64,000 nt of DNA from Climacteris rufus (lineage: Eukaryota > Chordata > Aves > Passeriformes > Climacteridae). Made by a program: the position numbers and the translations under genes. Under the pieces are notes generated by a model that searched no databases, was not told where the DNA came from, and saw only the letters and a program-made list of their open reading frames with translations. Location of the stretch: positions 1,861,875 to 1,925,874 of the forward strand of contig VZRZ01008555.1 of assembly GCA_013398175.1 (NCBI GenBank), given 5' to 3'. Positions 24,679 to 36,942 of this stretch are shown one piece after another (the first letter of the stretch is position 1; each line of letters begins with the position of its first letter).

Positions 24679-26254
24679 ATAAGTGTATAGAAATATTAGA
24701 GTAAACTTTAGTGGCATCATCCCCACACATTCCTGGGCTAGTGCTAACTTGTGCTCTCAAAAGACACATCAGTGGTTTCAATTCAGTTAAATTGTAGAAA
24801 GGAATTAATTCTGATGCTTCTTTTTAGCTTTATATACATATTAATATGTGAATGAGGCAGAGGGAAGGAGACTGCTGAAAGTACAGTGTGAAAATGGTCC
24901 AGTATTAATGTTCCGGATTAAAATAGCCAAGAACAGTCCTGTGACTGCTAATTAAAATGGATATGTAATTTCCCCAAATATTTGATAATAAATTAATATT
25001 AATTTCTAAAGATTGTTTCCACAGGAAAGAAGTAGCAGCAAATTAAAATTATCTTTAGTTTGTTGTGATCTCTTTAAAGATAAATTAAGTATATTTACAG
25101 TTTTAGATATTATAGGAACATCTCAAGTTGTTTGGATATTTTCCCCTATTCAGCCATATGGATTTGAGATAGTCATATTCATAGAAACATAGCTTCTATC
25201 CATAACAGACATGAAGGAATTCTACAATAACTCTTAAGCTATGTTGTTACATAGTGACACATTTTGGAAATTTGCAGACCTATTAATATAGAAGGATATT
25301 TGATTAGATGCATAGTTTATTTGCAAAAAAACAAAAAAGGATATGGTAGTACTAAATTTATCCATGAAATGCAGTCATTAGTTTGTCTTAATTATTTTTA
25401 ACCTTTTATAAATTAAGCTTTTTTTCACACTGAAATTTATATCAATGAAAAATCCTATAATAGATTAAAAGCACTAAAATTAATTTAAATAATTTGTTTG
25501 GTTAACTAACACTATCCAAAAAAGTTTGTCTGTAAATTTCAATTAAATACAAAATGGTTTTATTTTTCTCTTGCAGTTTTTCTTTTCTTAGCTAATTGGA
25601 GAAAAAAGTTAGTTGTGTGAAGATTTTCATATATGCCAACAAATTAAATGAACAAATCTTATTATTTGCAATAATGTATATACAGCTGAATAAAAAATGG
25701 CCAAAGTCTGTTTGTGTGGAAATTTTCTAGAGATTTTGTATTAGTGCAGAATGTGGATTCTAGTTACTTCACATGTCTGTGGGAGTCAGACTGGTCCCAC
25801 TCCACCAGAGCACACTAGAATGTGCTTCACTTTAAGAACTATTATACCACAATGGGCCTGTTTATTTGCCTAAAATTAAGCATCTTTTTCCCCCCCAAAA
25901 AAACAGGTTAGCTACTGAATAATAGTGTTTTCTGTACTTGTTTACAATTTTTAAGTCTGCAACTGAAAACTTTTTAACTGTATGTGGCTTAAAGCCTCTG
26001 TAAGATGAAACAGGCATAAAATAGCTACTTCTGGACAAATTATATAAACTTAGGAGGTGCCAAGTTCTTGTGTTGATGGTATAAAGTGAGACATCTTGTC
26101 ATACAATATAACACAACAGAAAGAGTTTGAGCTAGTTACATAAATATTTTTTGTAGATGCACTCCCCCTGAGGGAGGAGTCCTTCAGACTATTCACATAA
26201 CTGTCTAGAGGAAGTTTAAAGTAGCCTCATTTATAGGCCAAATTTTCACAGGTA

Positions 26255-26360
26255 ACATCTACTGAAAGTTGTTTACTTTTTGCAGGATTTTGCATCTGCT
26301 ACTAATGCAATAAACAGGGAGGCTGAAAAACAAACTGTATTATTAATAGTGACAGGAACC
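26255..26360. promoter_or_regulatory. Candidate conserved element with splice-acceptor-like motif
   Basis: TTTACTTTTTGCAG followed by GATTTTGCATCTGCTACTAA resembles a 3' splice site. It is followed by a purine-rich AAACAGGGAGGCTGAAAAAC stretch and TATTATTAATAG homeodomain-type cores. There is no long frame downstream, so a coding exon is unlikely. Confidence 0.18.
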
Positions 26361-27449
26361 TTTCAGCCAAGCTCCCTGTGTGGTGATGGATATTGCTTAT
26401 CATATTTTACTTGTTGTTTTAAACCTCCCCAGTCAGAATGAATCATTCACATAGGAAAAGAGGAACCAGATAACAGACAATATGATTTTTCCTGATCAAA
26501 TAATAACGGAGGGGAAAAAAAGAGCAAATAAGGGCATGTCTGTTTTCCAAAAACCTGCACTGTTTGTACTCAGAATATTTTGCAGTGTGTATAATATATA
26601 GTGAGCTGCATGCCAATATCAAGGGTGAAGCCAGAAATCTTTTTAAAATAAAATAAAATAATCAGTTGTTGATGATTTTGATTAGCTTTATTTCTTACTT
26701 GGATTTCCCACCCATCCATGGCAAAGCTGTTGTATGCAATCAAAACACCCCCGCAACCACTGCTCTGCCACAACCATACCATGTTTTTCTTTTTGAGTTA
26801 TTTATGTGTTTCCAACTTTTGGGTTGACCAAGTAGTATGAATTAGCACAATGAAAACTGACAGGGAAAAGATCTGTCAATTTGTGATTGTTTTTTTAACT
26901 GAACCAAAAGGCTGGTATTTGCAATAATAAATGCTAAAAAAAAAAAAGTAGAAAGTCTTACAGATCTAAGTAATTATTTCTTGTACCTGACCCAAAACAT
27001 TTTAATAGATGCTTAAAAAGTGGTAGAGTAATGCTTCAAAACAAAATTTCATTTTTCTAGAACATATTTTTAACAATTTCACTATGCATAGTTTTAAAAT
27101 TAAGTGTTTATAGTCCTTAATTTTTTTCAGCCTTCTTTCCTAAATCATGTTACAAATTTCAGTTGTCCCTTTATGAACATTTTTGGTCAATGTAAGCTGA
27201 CATATGTGAGTGAAGCAAAGACTTTTTCTTTCAGTTATGTTTCTCCTGCAACAACTGACATATGAGTTTTTATAAACAAGAATAAATTCTTCAATTTATA
27301 AACTTGAGATAAACTTGGAAAACACATTTTAGGATCCTTTGATGTCTGAGTGTTTTTTTTGTTTTTCACTTTCTGTGTGTTCCTTCACTTCCTCATTTTG
27401 ATTGAGACCAGAAACTTTTGTGGAGATGCTCTGAGTATGTTAGTGTTTT

Positions 27450-28275
27450 ACAGAATCACAGCACGGCTGAGTCTCTGGGTCTCTAGTCCACCTCCCCTGC
27501 TGCAGCAAGTTCACCTAGAGCAGGTTGCACAGGATTTGTGTCTCACAGTTTTCAACATGCGCTGTGAAGAAAACACAACCTCTCTGGGCAATCTGTTCCA
27601 GTGCTCGGTCACCCTCCAATGTAAAGAAGTTTGCCCCTCATGTTCATATTGAACTTCCTGTGTTTCAGTTTGTGTCTGGTGCCCCTTGGGCTGTCACTGG
27701 GCACCTCTGAAAAGAATCTGGCCTGTCCTCTTGACACCCACTCTCAAGACATTCATGTGCACCTCCTCTCAGTCGTCTCTTTTCAAGGCTGAACAGGCCC
27801 AGCTCCCTCAGCCTTTCCTCATAAGAAAGAAGCTCCTGTCCCCTCATCATTTTCCTAGCCCTCTGCTATATCTGCTCCAGGGGCCCTATGTCTCTCTTGT
27901 CCTGAGGAGCTCAGAACCGGACATAGCACTCCAGATATGGCCTCACCAGGGCTGAGTAGAGGGGCAGGATCACCTCACTTGGTCTGCTGGAAATGCTCTT
28001 CCTAATGACAGCAGCCCAGACAGCACCGGTTTTCTTGGCCACCAGCTGGCTCATGGACAGATTGTTGTCCACCAGGACCCCCAGGTCCTTCTCCACAGAA
28101 CTGCATTCTAGCAGATCAGCCCCCAGCCTATAGTGGTCCATGGGGTTATTCCTCCTCAGGTCTAGGACCTTGCACTTGCCTTTGTTCAACTTCATTAAAC
28201 TCTTCTCTGCCCAACTCCTCAGCCTGTCTGGCTGAATGGCAGCAGTGTGTTCTGGTGTATCTGGTGTATCTGTGC
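27450..28275 (-). mobile_element. CR1 retrotransposon with C-terminal ORF2 (reverse transcriptase) remnant
   Basis: The longest CR1 copy here, about 825 bp, lying 3' end at the left (antisense CAGAATCACAG at 27450). On the minus strand the frame 27911-28195 reads the end of the CR1 reverse transcriptase: GKCKVLDLRR, EKDLGVLVDNNLSMSQ and EVILPLYSALVRPYLE. The frame 27665-27850 continues with YEERLRELGLFSLEKRR. The two are separated by a frame break near 27880 and a second break lies between 27665 and the 3' end, so the copy is dead. CR1 ORF2 normally encodes an endonuclease-RT of roughly 900-1000 residues; only about the last 250 are represented, showing 5' truncation on insertion. Confidence 0.96.
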
Positions 28276-30824
28276 TGTTGTTCAGATCAGGAAAGTACTT
28301 TTGAAATACATCTCCTAGTAGTCCCTGCTCTGGTTCACAGAGTGCAGATGTTTCTGAGTGTCAAGCTGAATTCATTTTGCATGAAATTAAATTAGAAAAT
28401 GTGCTCCAGAGGCAATCTATGGCACTACAGACACAAATAGGCATGCAGGCTATGGAATCAGAGCAGAGTTAGTCTAATAGTAAAGAAAACCTTTTAAAAT
28501 CTAGATATTAGGTACCCAAACCCATACATTTCTGTCTAGAGTCTGCTCCTCTTAGTCCATTCTCCTTGCTAAGGCAGAAATAGCCTCCATATGATACCAA
28601 TTGTACTGAACAGAAGACAAAATATCATGGCAGAAATTTCAGTCATATTGTGATCAACAGCAAAGTACCTATTTATGCCAGTTAATTCCCTATTGAAAAG
28701 CTCTTTTCACCATATATGCTGCTAATTTTCCTGAAAGAGGAGACACGGATCAGTAACATCGACCTTTGCAGTCCAATTCAGTATGAACTTGGGAATTTTT
28801 GTGCTGTTCCCATTGAATAAACTTTAAATGGATATGCATTGCTGTGCTTCTCAGTGCTATTGTATTGTCCACAAGCCTATTCCCAAGTAGAACACGTGAT
28901 TATGTACAAAAATGGCTCAAAAGTGATTTTTCTAGTAAAGCTAATATAGGTCAAGTAATTTTTGATACTGGTTAAACATTTGCCTTAGGGTGATGATACA
29001 CTGAGCCTTGTTTACTAAGTTCTTGCACAAAAAGATTTGGGAGTGTGATATACAGATTTTTAAAAATCCACATTTATTCTTACATATATATTCCTACATA
29101 ATTAAACATTGCCCACTTGCTATTTGTCCCATTGAAGGTAGTTCAAGGTTTTGCATTTGATGTTTGTGTGAGCTGAAGTAGGCAGTGAATTAAATATATA
29201 TTCCCTAGCTATGGAAAGTGTCTTGGCAAGGAAAAAAATAGCTTCCTCAGATTCATTAACAACATAGATCTTGAAATATCTGTTTACAGATTTAATAGAT
29301 ATCTTAGTTTAAATCATGCCCGTAATACCAGTTCTACTTACTTATATTTGCCAGCTGATTCAATCCTTAACCTACTGCAAGCAATTTTGTTTGCTCTTTA
29401 TGTTTCTCCATGTAGCTACTTCAGTGTTTTTGAAGCATTCTCCTGCTATTTAAATCTTTTATTGTTTAAGTATAACAAAGCGTCTTTCAGTTCAGCAGAG
29501 ATCTCTTCCCTTTTCATATCTAGTCACATCCCTTTAATTTAGAACCAAAAATACAGTTTCACTGAAGGTAATTTTTACTGTTGTCCATCCTGCTGAGCTA
29601 ATACAGCTAAGACAGAGTGAGTTGAATCCTACTCGTTCTTATGCAGAAATCACAGAATTAATTCCTGTTAGAGGTCCAACCTGTTATACCTGTGTAAACT
29701 TACAAAGGGTAATGGGGTTGCACAAGTGTCAGTAAAGGCATAATAGGTTTAATCAAGCATAACAGAAAGTAAATTGCTCTGCAAAATCCTCATTACTATA
29801 GACAAAGTGCATTCATCTGTCTCAACTGCTAAGCCATAAGCTCTCTGGGCAAAGGTAGTTCCTCCAACAATGATTCTCTCATTTCAAGTGAAACCTCTAG
29901 GTGACATAGTACAAACAAGTAATGATTGTATGATAATAACCTGAACTGACTACTAGACAGAGTATTAGTTTGCCCAACACAGCTGTTTAGGTACAAACTC
30001 CCTACAGGTATTCTAGAAATTGCACTGAAAGACAATCAGTGAGGACAGCAACTGTATTGCTTTTAGTTACATTTCCAACAAATGTTGAATTATGTAGGCA
30101 GGTTCTTATTCAAGTATCCAGAGCTAATAGTAAGTATTTTTCCCCCGACAACATAACACTTCGTATTATGAAAATAACCTATCAACTCATATTCAAACAT
30201 TTTTTAAAAGCTATTAAAATATCATTGTTGGGTCACCAATATCTCAGGCTATGTCTAGGAGAGTGTGAATAAAAAATGGCTTAAATAAACTAAATCTTTC
30301 TGTTCATTGCTTTCCTTGAATAGCATAAATAGCAGATTAACAGTATATTTGAAAGATGAGCCAGTAGACAGTGATATTATATTACATTTTGACATACCAT
30401 GACAATACAACAGAGTCTGAAATATAATCTGAGAGCAGATTCTTGTTTACAGAGAAACCATATGTTGCATTTTGTTAAGACTAGCAGAAATTCTGAGAGA
30501 ATTTGGCCTCCTGTCATCCCTGTTACATTTAAAACTTATTTCTGTACAGATTGGTAGGGTTTAAGGTCTGGTGGGCCACTGCAGTCATCTCTTCCAATAA
30601 CCACAATGCAGGCAACAAGGACTGCTCTCATTTTTTCTATTTATGCCTTCCAGATACTGGGTTGCTTGGCCTTTTCTTTCTCAATACTGTTTAAGTTTCA
30701 CTACCCACAAAGATGTTTCTGGACTAAACATTTCACATCTAAGGGTTCTCTTTTGTTAACCAATTTTCTTTGATAAAATTTAGCATATTGAATTTTTTTT
30801 TCACTGTAAATCTGGTCTGTTGTC
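28276..30824. other. AT-rich unique sequence, no gene recognised
   Basis: 28680-28880 has repeat-free, conserved-element texture (octamer-like ATGGATATGCATTGC near 28829). 29620-29770 vaguely resembles a very old dispersed repeat. Nothing firm. Confidence 0.4.
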
Positions 30825-31354
30825 AGGAGATCCCACTTGGAGTGCTGCATCCTGCTCTAGGGCGGCTGAGGTGAGAAGGATATGGACTTGTAGGACTGAG
30901 TCCAGAGAAGGGCTATGAAGATCATCTGATGGCTGGAGCACCTCTTCTAAGAAGACAGGCTGAGAGAGCTGAGTTTGCTCAACCTGGAAAAGAGAAGGCA
31001 TCTGGATGGTTAAATTGTGGCCTTCCAGTACCTGAATGGAACCTGCAAGAAAGATGGAGAGAGACTTCTTATGATAGCGTGTAGTGACAGGACAAGGGAG
31101 AATGGCTTCAAACTGAAAGAGGGCAGCTTTAAATTGGATATTAGGAAGAAATTCTTAACTAGAGGGTAGCGAGGTAGGTACTGGAACAGCTTTCTCAGAG
31201 AAGCTGTGGATGCCCCATTCCTGGAAGTGTTCAAGACCAGGTTGATGGGCCTTTGAGCAACCTGGTCTAGTGGAAGTTGTCCCTCCCCATGGCAGAGGGG
31301 TTAGAAGAAGATAAGCTTTAAGATCCTTTCCAAAGAAACCTATGATATTGTGAT
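30825..31354 (+). mobile_element. CR1 retrotransposon, 3' half with degenerate ORF2 end
   Basis: About 530 bp in CR1 sense orientation. The plus strand reads VQRRAMKII, then stop codons, then EDRLRELSLLNLEKRR, which is the C-terminal RT region with several inactivating stops. The 3' UTR follows: TTCAAGACCAGGTTGATGGG, CAACCTGGTCTAGTGGAAG, and a diverged tail TATGATATTGTGAT at 31354. More diverged than the 27450 copy. Confidence 0.94.
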
Positions 31355-31764
31355 TGTATTAAGGTAGTGTTGATGGTGTGATGGTCTCACTATAGAACAG
31401 AAGAAATGTTCTTACAGGGAAGCAGTATCCAATATTAGACCAATTTACATGGTATGAAATAGCAGGTTAATTTTTCAATCTTTACCATCTAATGACATTT
31501 CCTCAAATCTTTCCCAATTCACAAATTACTGACACAGTTTTCCACAGCTCCAGTGCTGTCTAATTCTAATGGATACTCCCCGGTTATCCAAGGCACAGGA
31601 CTAATATTTTTGGTCAGCATGTTACTTTCAGTGATCATGTTCAGTTGGTTGCCCTTGGTGACTACCAAGTTATTTCTGAATTATTTTTATCTAAGTGGAT
31701 TGCACCTATCTAGCTAAACAATTACTTTCTTCTTTTTTTCTCTTCTTTGTTTCCCTTATTTTGA
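31355..31764. other. Unique sequence between two CR1 copies
   Basis: No feature recognised. It may include the continuation of the old element that becomes readable at about 31765. Confidence 0.4.
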
Positions 31765-32425
31765 TGACATTTGCAAACTTCATTAGTAATGATTTTAAGG
31801 TTATTGCACAGACTGTGTTGATGAATGTTTTAAGCAGTGTAAATCTCCCAGAAGTAACATAATTGCTTAATGATAATTCCTCATGTAAGATTACAGTTTA
31901 ACACTGATCAATAGCTTGTTTCCAATCTATATGGCATGCCAACTTAGTTTTATATAATCCTGAATTTATTGGCAAATAAAATGTTATGCAGTACCAATCC
32001 TGGACATAAGACTATTCTTTCAGCCTTTTTGCCTCTAAAAAACACACTTCCTGTCTAATCTGAAAAAGTAATCAAGTGAGTTTGACCACTTCTTCTTCCC
32101 AGCTTTATTGGAGTTGGTTGTATTTCCTTGCATTAACTCTTTATGAAACGATCCCCACAGAAGATTTTCCACTATTTTGTCAAAGACCAATGCTGGACTG
32201 ACAGATCTGTAATCACCTGGATCTGCTCATTTATGCTTTTTGAAATATTCTCACAGCACTGGGTTTGTCCAGGTGTCTGTATTACTGGTTCAAAAGTTGT
32301 AGTGATCTAGAGAGGGCTGTGTCAACTCTTTCAGAACTCCTGAATGCAAGGTATACAGATTTCATAGTAGGCAACTGGTTTTAGGGTATGTCATAGAAAA
32401 TTCTGTAACTCTTCCCAGTAATGTT
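31765..32425 (-). mobile_element. Ancient CR1/L3-like LINE fragment (reverse-transcriptase palm)
   Basis: On the minus strand the segment around 32150-32230 reads DPGDYRSVSPALVFDKIVEN. This matches the DPGNYRPVSLTSV..KVLE motif at the start of the CR1-clade reverse-transcriptase palm. About 430 bases further along the same strand (31765-31790), CTAATGAAGTTTGCAAATGTC reads LMKFANV, a decayed form of the catalytic L.KFADD block. Spacing is shorter than in an intact element, implying internal deletions. The catalytic aspartates are gone. Old and inert. Confidence 0.78.
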
Positions 32426-34097
32426 CTCATTCTCATCCTTCTGGTAAAATAATTTCTTTTTCTTATAGCCTGAACTATAATCTCACCCATGTCCAAGCAA
32501 CATCATGGACAATGCTTGTTGGTATGGGTTAAAATCATACAAGGGAATATGCTAAATATTAAAGAATTACAGAAAATTACTCACCACTGCTCAAACCTCT
32601 GTCACAGCCTTGTTTTGTTTACCTGTATAAACATAGCCCTTGGGGCTGAAAGTTCTCCCTGAAGGACTTCAGGATATGATAGAAACTTGGAGGTACAGTG
32701 AGCTGTAAAATGGTGGTGGCCCTTTTCATCCTGCAGTGACTGTTCCTTAGCTCTCCCTCATCACACTGTTCCTCTACCTGCAGATCCTGTGTATGTTTCA
32801 TAGCTCTGTTCAGAGAGGAATGACCCTCTCTCCAATTTGCCCACTATACTATTCAGGGATCAAGGAGACCATGCAGGTAAAATTGCCTTGGGTAAGGGCA
32901 GATCACCTGAGAACTGGGGAAACTTCTTCCTAAGTCACTATAATTTTAGAAAGCATTCCTGATTAAGATGTCTGAGTAAGGGAATGATGCCTTCATCAGG
33001 GCTGACAACTTACACCCAGACAGCTTTAGGACAGCATGTAGCAGCACTGCTTTTTTGCACTGTGTTCCCTTTCAATGAATAGCACTGTATTTCTTAGACA
33101 CTTGCAAAAAGGGCTGTGGGACTGTAGCCCACCATTAATCCATTCTGTCATCCTCAATATGGAGGAACATCTTCTGACCTTGCAAATTGGCATAATCCAA
33201 ATTTTGATACTGGCATCCACGATGTGCCCTGCTGACAGTCAGATGTTATCTCCCCTTCTCCAGAGCTTCTGTAAATGAAACTCTGGAAAGTGAAATGCAT
33301 CTGGCATGCCATAACTGAAAGGCTGCTAGAAAACTCTTGCTTAGATGTGGTTGCATATTAAATAATTCAGATTTAAGAACTGTTTCCACACTGAGATTGA
33401 ATAACAGGCTTGAAAGAGGAGGCAACTCAGTCAGTTGCATTACGAATTCTTTGTAAGCAGAAGAAAATGATAAAGTGATACCAGTGCCTCAGTTTTCACA
33501 TCTGAAAACAGCATATATATACAGATACACAGTCCCTACATGATATAGGGTTCTTCTGAAACAGAGTGTCTTAATGTCTACAAAACACAGTGGGATGCTT
33601 GGATGAAAAAAATGTTTGTAGTGTTGTCCCGATAGGCTGCAAAAATTTACCTTGGGTGAATAGGTACTTTTTTTCTCTGTTGGAAAAGGAAAGGATGGGA
33701 TTATCAGCATACTTTAAACCATGAAATTTTGATGGAAAGAGGTTTTCTCTATGTAAAGAGATTATTGGTAAGGAAATAACATATTTTCTGCATTTTTCTG
33801 AGTAATTCTAGAAACAAGAGATGAATTAAAGAACACTGTAAGATCAGTATCTTTGTTGTGAATATGATTCTATGATTGTTAGCTTCTGAATAGGAAGATC
33901 TGAAAGATAAATGAAAATCTAGCAAATTTTCATCTCCTACCTGGCTTGCTGTGGAAGATACTTTCTATGTCTCAGCACAATATGGTATGGGAAATCTTCA
34001 GTAAGTTACTTCTGCTTTCTTAAAGCCAAGCAAATGACACTCAGTGATGCTCAACACTACATTCAGTGTAGTGTCCTTCTACTGTCTTTCATCATGA
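32426..34097. other. Unique sequence, no gene recognised
   Basis: No exon or transposon recognised. GATTCTATGATTG near 33868 looks like a CR1 tail but has no CR1 body upstream. Confidence 0.45.
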
Positions 34098-34764
34098 GAG
34101 TCCTGGTTGATGGCAAGTTGGACATGCGTCAGCAGTGCCCTGGCAGCCAGGAGGGCCACCCATGTCCTGGGGGACATCAGGCCCAGCATCGCCAGCCGGG
34201 CAAGGGAGGGGATTGTCCTGCTCTGCTCTGCACTGGGGCAGCCTCACCTCGAGTGTTGGGAGTAGTTGTGGGTGTCACAGTATAAGTATATAAAGCTGTT
34301 AGAGAATGTCCAAAGAAGGGCTATGAAGATGGTGAAGGGCCTTGAGGGGAGGAAATATGAGGAGTGGCTGAGGTCACTTGGATTGTTCAGCCTAGAGGAG
34401 ACTGAGGGGAGACCTCATTGCAGTCTAAAACTTCCTTGTGAGGGGAAGTGGAGGGGCAGGCACTGATCTCTCCTCTATGGTGACCACTGAAAGGACCTGA
34501 GGGAACAGTGTGAAGTTCTGTTAGGGGATGTTTAGGTTTGATATTAGAAAAAGTTTCTGCACCCAGAGGGTGGTTGGGCACTGGAACAGGCTCCCCAGGG
34601 CAGCAGTCACGGCACAAAGCCTGACAGAGCTCAAGAAGCATTTGGACAATGCTCTTGGGCACATGGTGTGACTCTTGGGGATGGTTCTGCACAGGATCAG
34701 CAGTTGGACTTTGACGATTCTTGTGGGTCCCTCCCAACTCAGGATATTCTAGGATTCTAGGATT
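34098..34764 (+). mobile_element. CR1 retrotransposon, 3' part with ORF2 end; variant tail
   Basis: About 670 bp in sense orientation. A plus frame reads LVDGKLDMRQQCPGSQ, and another (34266-34466) reads [14 protein letters not shown] and [14 protein letters not shown], the C-terminal RT region. The DNA then follows the CR1 3' UTR (GCACTGGAACAGGCTCCCCA, TTGGACAATGCTCTTGG, GTGGGTCCCTCCCAACTCAG). The tail is ATTCTAGG-ATTCTAGG-ATT rather than ATTCTATG. This is a different CR1 subfamily from the 6985 and 24381 copies, judging by the 3' UTR. Confidence 0.95.
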
Positions 34765-36794
34765 TCTTGTGTAACTCCCATCTGCAGGGCAAGACATTCA
34801 CAGATCTGCAGAAAGAGAGCTTTCTGCAGAGATGATGGCTTTGCTTGAGCTGCCTCTCTGGCTGCAGAGCTCCTGCAGGATCACCTATTTATTTTGTCAG
34901 CAGTTCCACTTTGACACCCAGTTAAATTAATCTTTTCCTGAATCACCTCGGAAAAATGCTGGAATATATGTAAAGAGAAGTTGTCTGGAAAATTCACATT
35001 TTTTTCCTCCACATAGGCTTTAAAGCTCTGCTGAAATGTGCAAAGGGAACCATTGCTATAAAGACTACGATCTTTCTCCAGGAGTGAGAGTCTCATGTGG
35101 ATCTTGTCTGAGAAGGTGACTCTGGAGGATGTCAGTCAGAACAACCTTAAAAGGCAAAGAACATTTCCAGAGAGGAGGCATACATTTGTATACTTAGTAA
35201 AAAGAAAAATGTTGGTCAGATGTATTATAAAGCCCTTCAAGCCATGGAGACCTCTGCAGAACATTCACACTTGCAAGAGGCTACAAAAGTGCTAAATATT
35301 GTCCTTGAGAGACAAACTTCATACAGGTGTTTAACAACAAGTATTTCTAGTTTTATTGACTCCTAGAGCAAAATTACTGCAATGAGAATTAGGAGGAAGA
35401 AGGACAGATACAGAATATAATTTCTTAGAACAATAATGTGATAAGTTAAATAGTTTCCTTCCCAACTAAATAACCTGGAAGACAAATTATGAAAAAATAA
35501 TCATCATCTTCAAAATCAGAGGACTTTAACAGTTGTACTTCTTAACAAAGCCATTTTATCTTTCAGAGACTGCCCTAAGTGAAAAGGGAACTTAAAGGAA
35601 TTTAATATAAAAAACTTTCTGAGTTTTTTGTGCTCACGTTCTGACAAATACTCTTTCTGTGTCTTCAAGAAATAGGATAATTACCTTTCTGTCCAAATCA
35701 CAGACACTTATAAATCTTGTAAAGGACTATATCCTTTTTAATTAATATGTGAGTCACTGGGTTTGTTGAAAATTATAAATGGGTTCACATCTTCCTTCTT
35801 GTGCACCATATAGTGCTTCTAGCTATATTACCATTGTAAAGTATTGACTGTCTAGGCTTTTGGTTTCAACCTCTCAGCTGAAAAAATAGGTTCCAGATTT
35901 ATGCTCAGCCAATTTTGGGTTCCAAATTTTGGGACCTAGATCAAACTTGTTGTTTCCAAAATTCAGAAAACAATGGTTTAGATCCAAAACCAATGTTTGC
36001 AGCCAAAATGACAAAAGACGTTAGGATTTTCAGCAAAAGCAAAAGAAAAAAAGAAAATTTAATACAGGATTCAGAAAAACAAAAACGCCCACAGTTTCAA
36101 GATCTCAGAATCAAATGGGGGTTCTAGAATCGTCAAAGAAAGGACAATAAACTGGAGAAATTATTACTTTTGTCCCCTCTGGCTCCTCTAACTCTCTGTG
36201 CTTAATGTGTTTTTCTTCCCATTGCAGTGGTGTCACTGCTGAGGATGGTCCCATAATGCAGTCTATACAGTTATTTCCCCATACTTATGAAACTTCTACT
36301 GAAGCTAAGTGAAATTGCACATTAAGGCTGTGAAGTGTTCTTGGAATAAGCTGAAAAAGGTAGGAGAGTGAGACCAGGTAGTTTCCACCCAAACGTGTAG
36401 TATCTACTGGAAACACATATCTGGAGAGTTCCTCCCACGGTATGATTAAGGAGTGTGTAATTCCTAGCCTGATGGATTCCTCTGTGTCTATGAAAAGCAT
36501 AAGATAACTACAGGACATAGTTCTGTGCTGAGGAGAAGATCTGTTCTATCACTTGAAGTGTCTTAACATGGGAAAACTCCTCCAAAGCCCTTTCTGCTGA
36601 AGACTGCTCTGAAGAATCTCCTACTCTGCACATGGTTTGTGGCTTTTGTGGTTGAAAAAGGTAGTTTATCTTTAGGGAACGCATTCTACATAGATCTTCT
36701 TTCTGTTTGACGTTCATATTTAGCTATGAGCTGGGCAAATCCTGCATTTGCAGGCTCTTAGAACTTTCCTCCAGAGATTGCTGGAGTCTGTGAT
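34765..36794. other. Unique sequence, no gene recognised
   Basis: No transposon or coding signature. Open frames here are short and featureless. Confidence 0.45.
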
Positions 36795-36942
36795 TCAGAC
36801 ACCTTCCTTGGAGGTATTTCCAATACAAGTATATATGGCAGCTGGGGACATAGTTTAGCGGTGGACTTGGCAGTGTTAGGTTAATGTGCAGTTGATGATC
36901 TTAGAAACCTCTTCCAACCCATATGATTCTATGATTCTATGA
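36795..36942 (+). mobile_element. CR1 retrotransposon 3' end, another subfamily
   Basis: CCTTGGAGGTATTT, then GGGGACATAGTTTAGCGGTG, GACTTGGCAGTGTTAGGTTA, TTGATGATCTTAGAAACCTC and a clean tail of two ATGATTCT units ending at 36942. The GACATAGTTTAG.GGTGGACTTGGCAGT block is the one I associate with the CR1-Y type 3' end, distinct from the other copies in the window. Confidence 0.92.

Larger units (their letters stand above)
24501..27449. other. Strongly AT-rich unique sequence, no gene recognised
   Basis: Contains an AC repeat at 24660-24678, an A11 tract near 26937 and a stretch with conserved-element texture at 26255-26360. No coding frame of interest. Confidence 0.45.

Noticed and set aside
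27350..27652. 100-codon plus frame
   Set aside because: Mostly antisense of the CR1 copy at 27450-28275.
29620..29770. Possible third copy of the old amniote repeat
   Set aside because: Only GAATCCTACTCGTTCTTATG-like resemblance; too decayed to support.
30801..31234. Minus-strand frames at 30801-31001 and 31010-31234
   Set aside because: They are antisense readings of the plus-oriented CR1 at 30825-31354.
33861..33880. GATTCTATGATTG as a CR1 tail
   Set aside because: No CR1 3' UTR blocks lie upstream, so the short word alone is insufficient.
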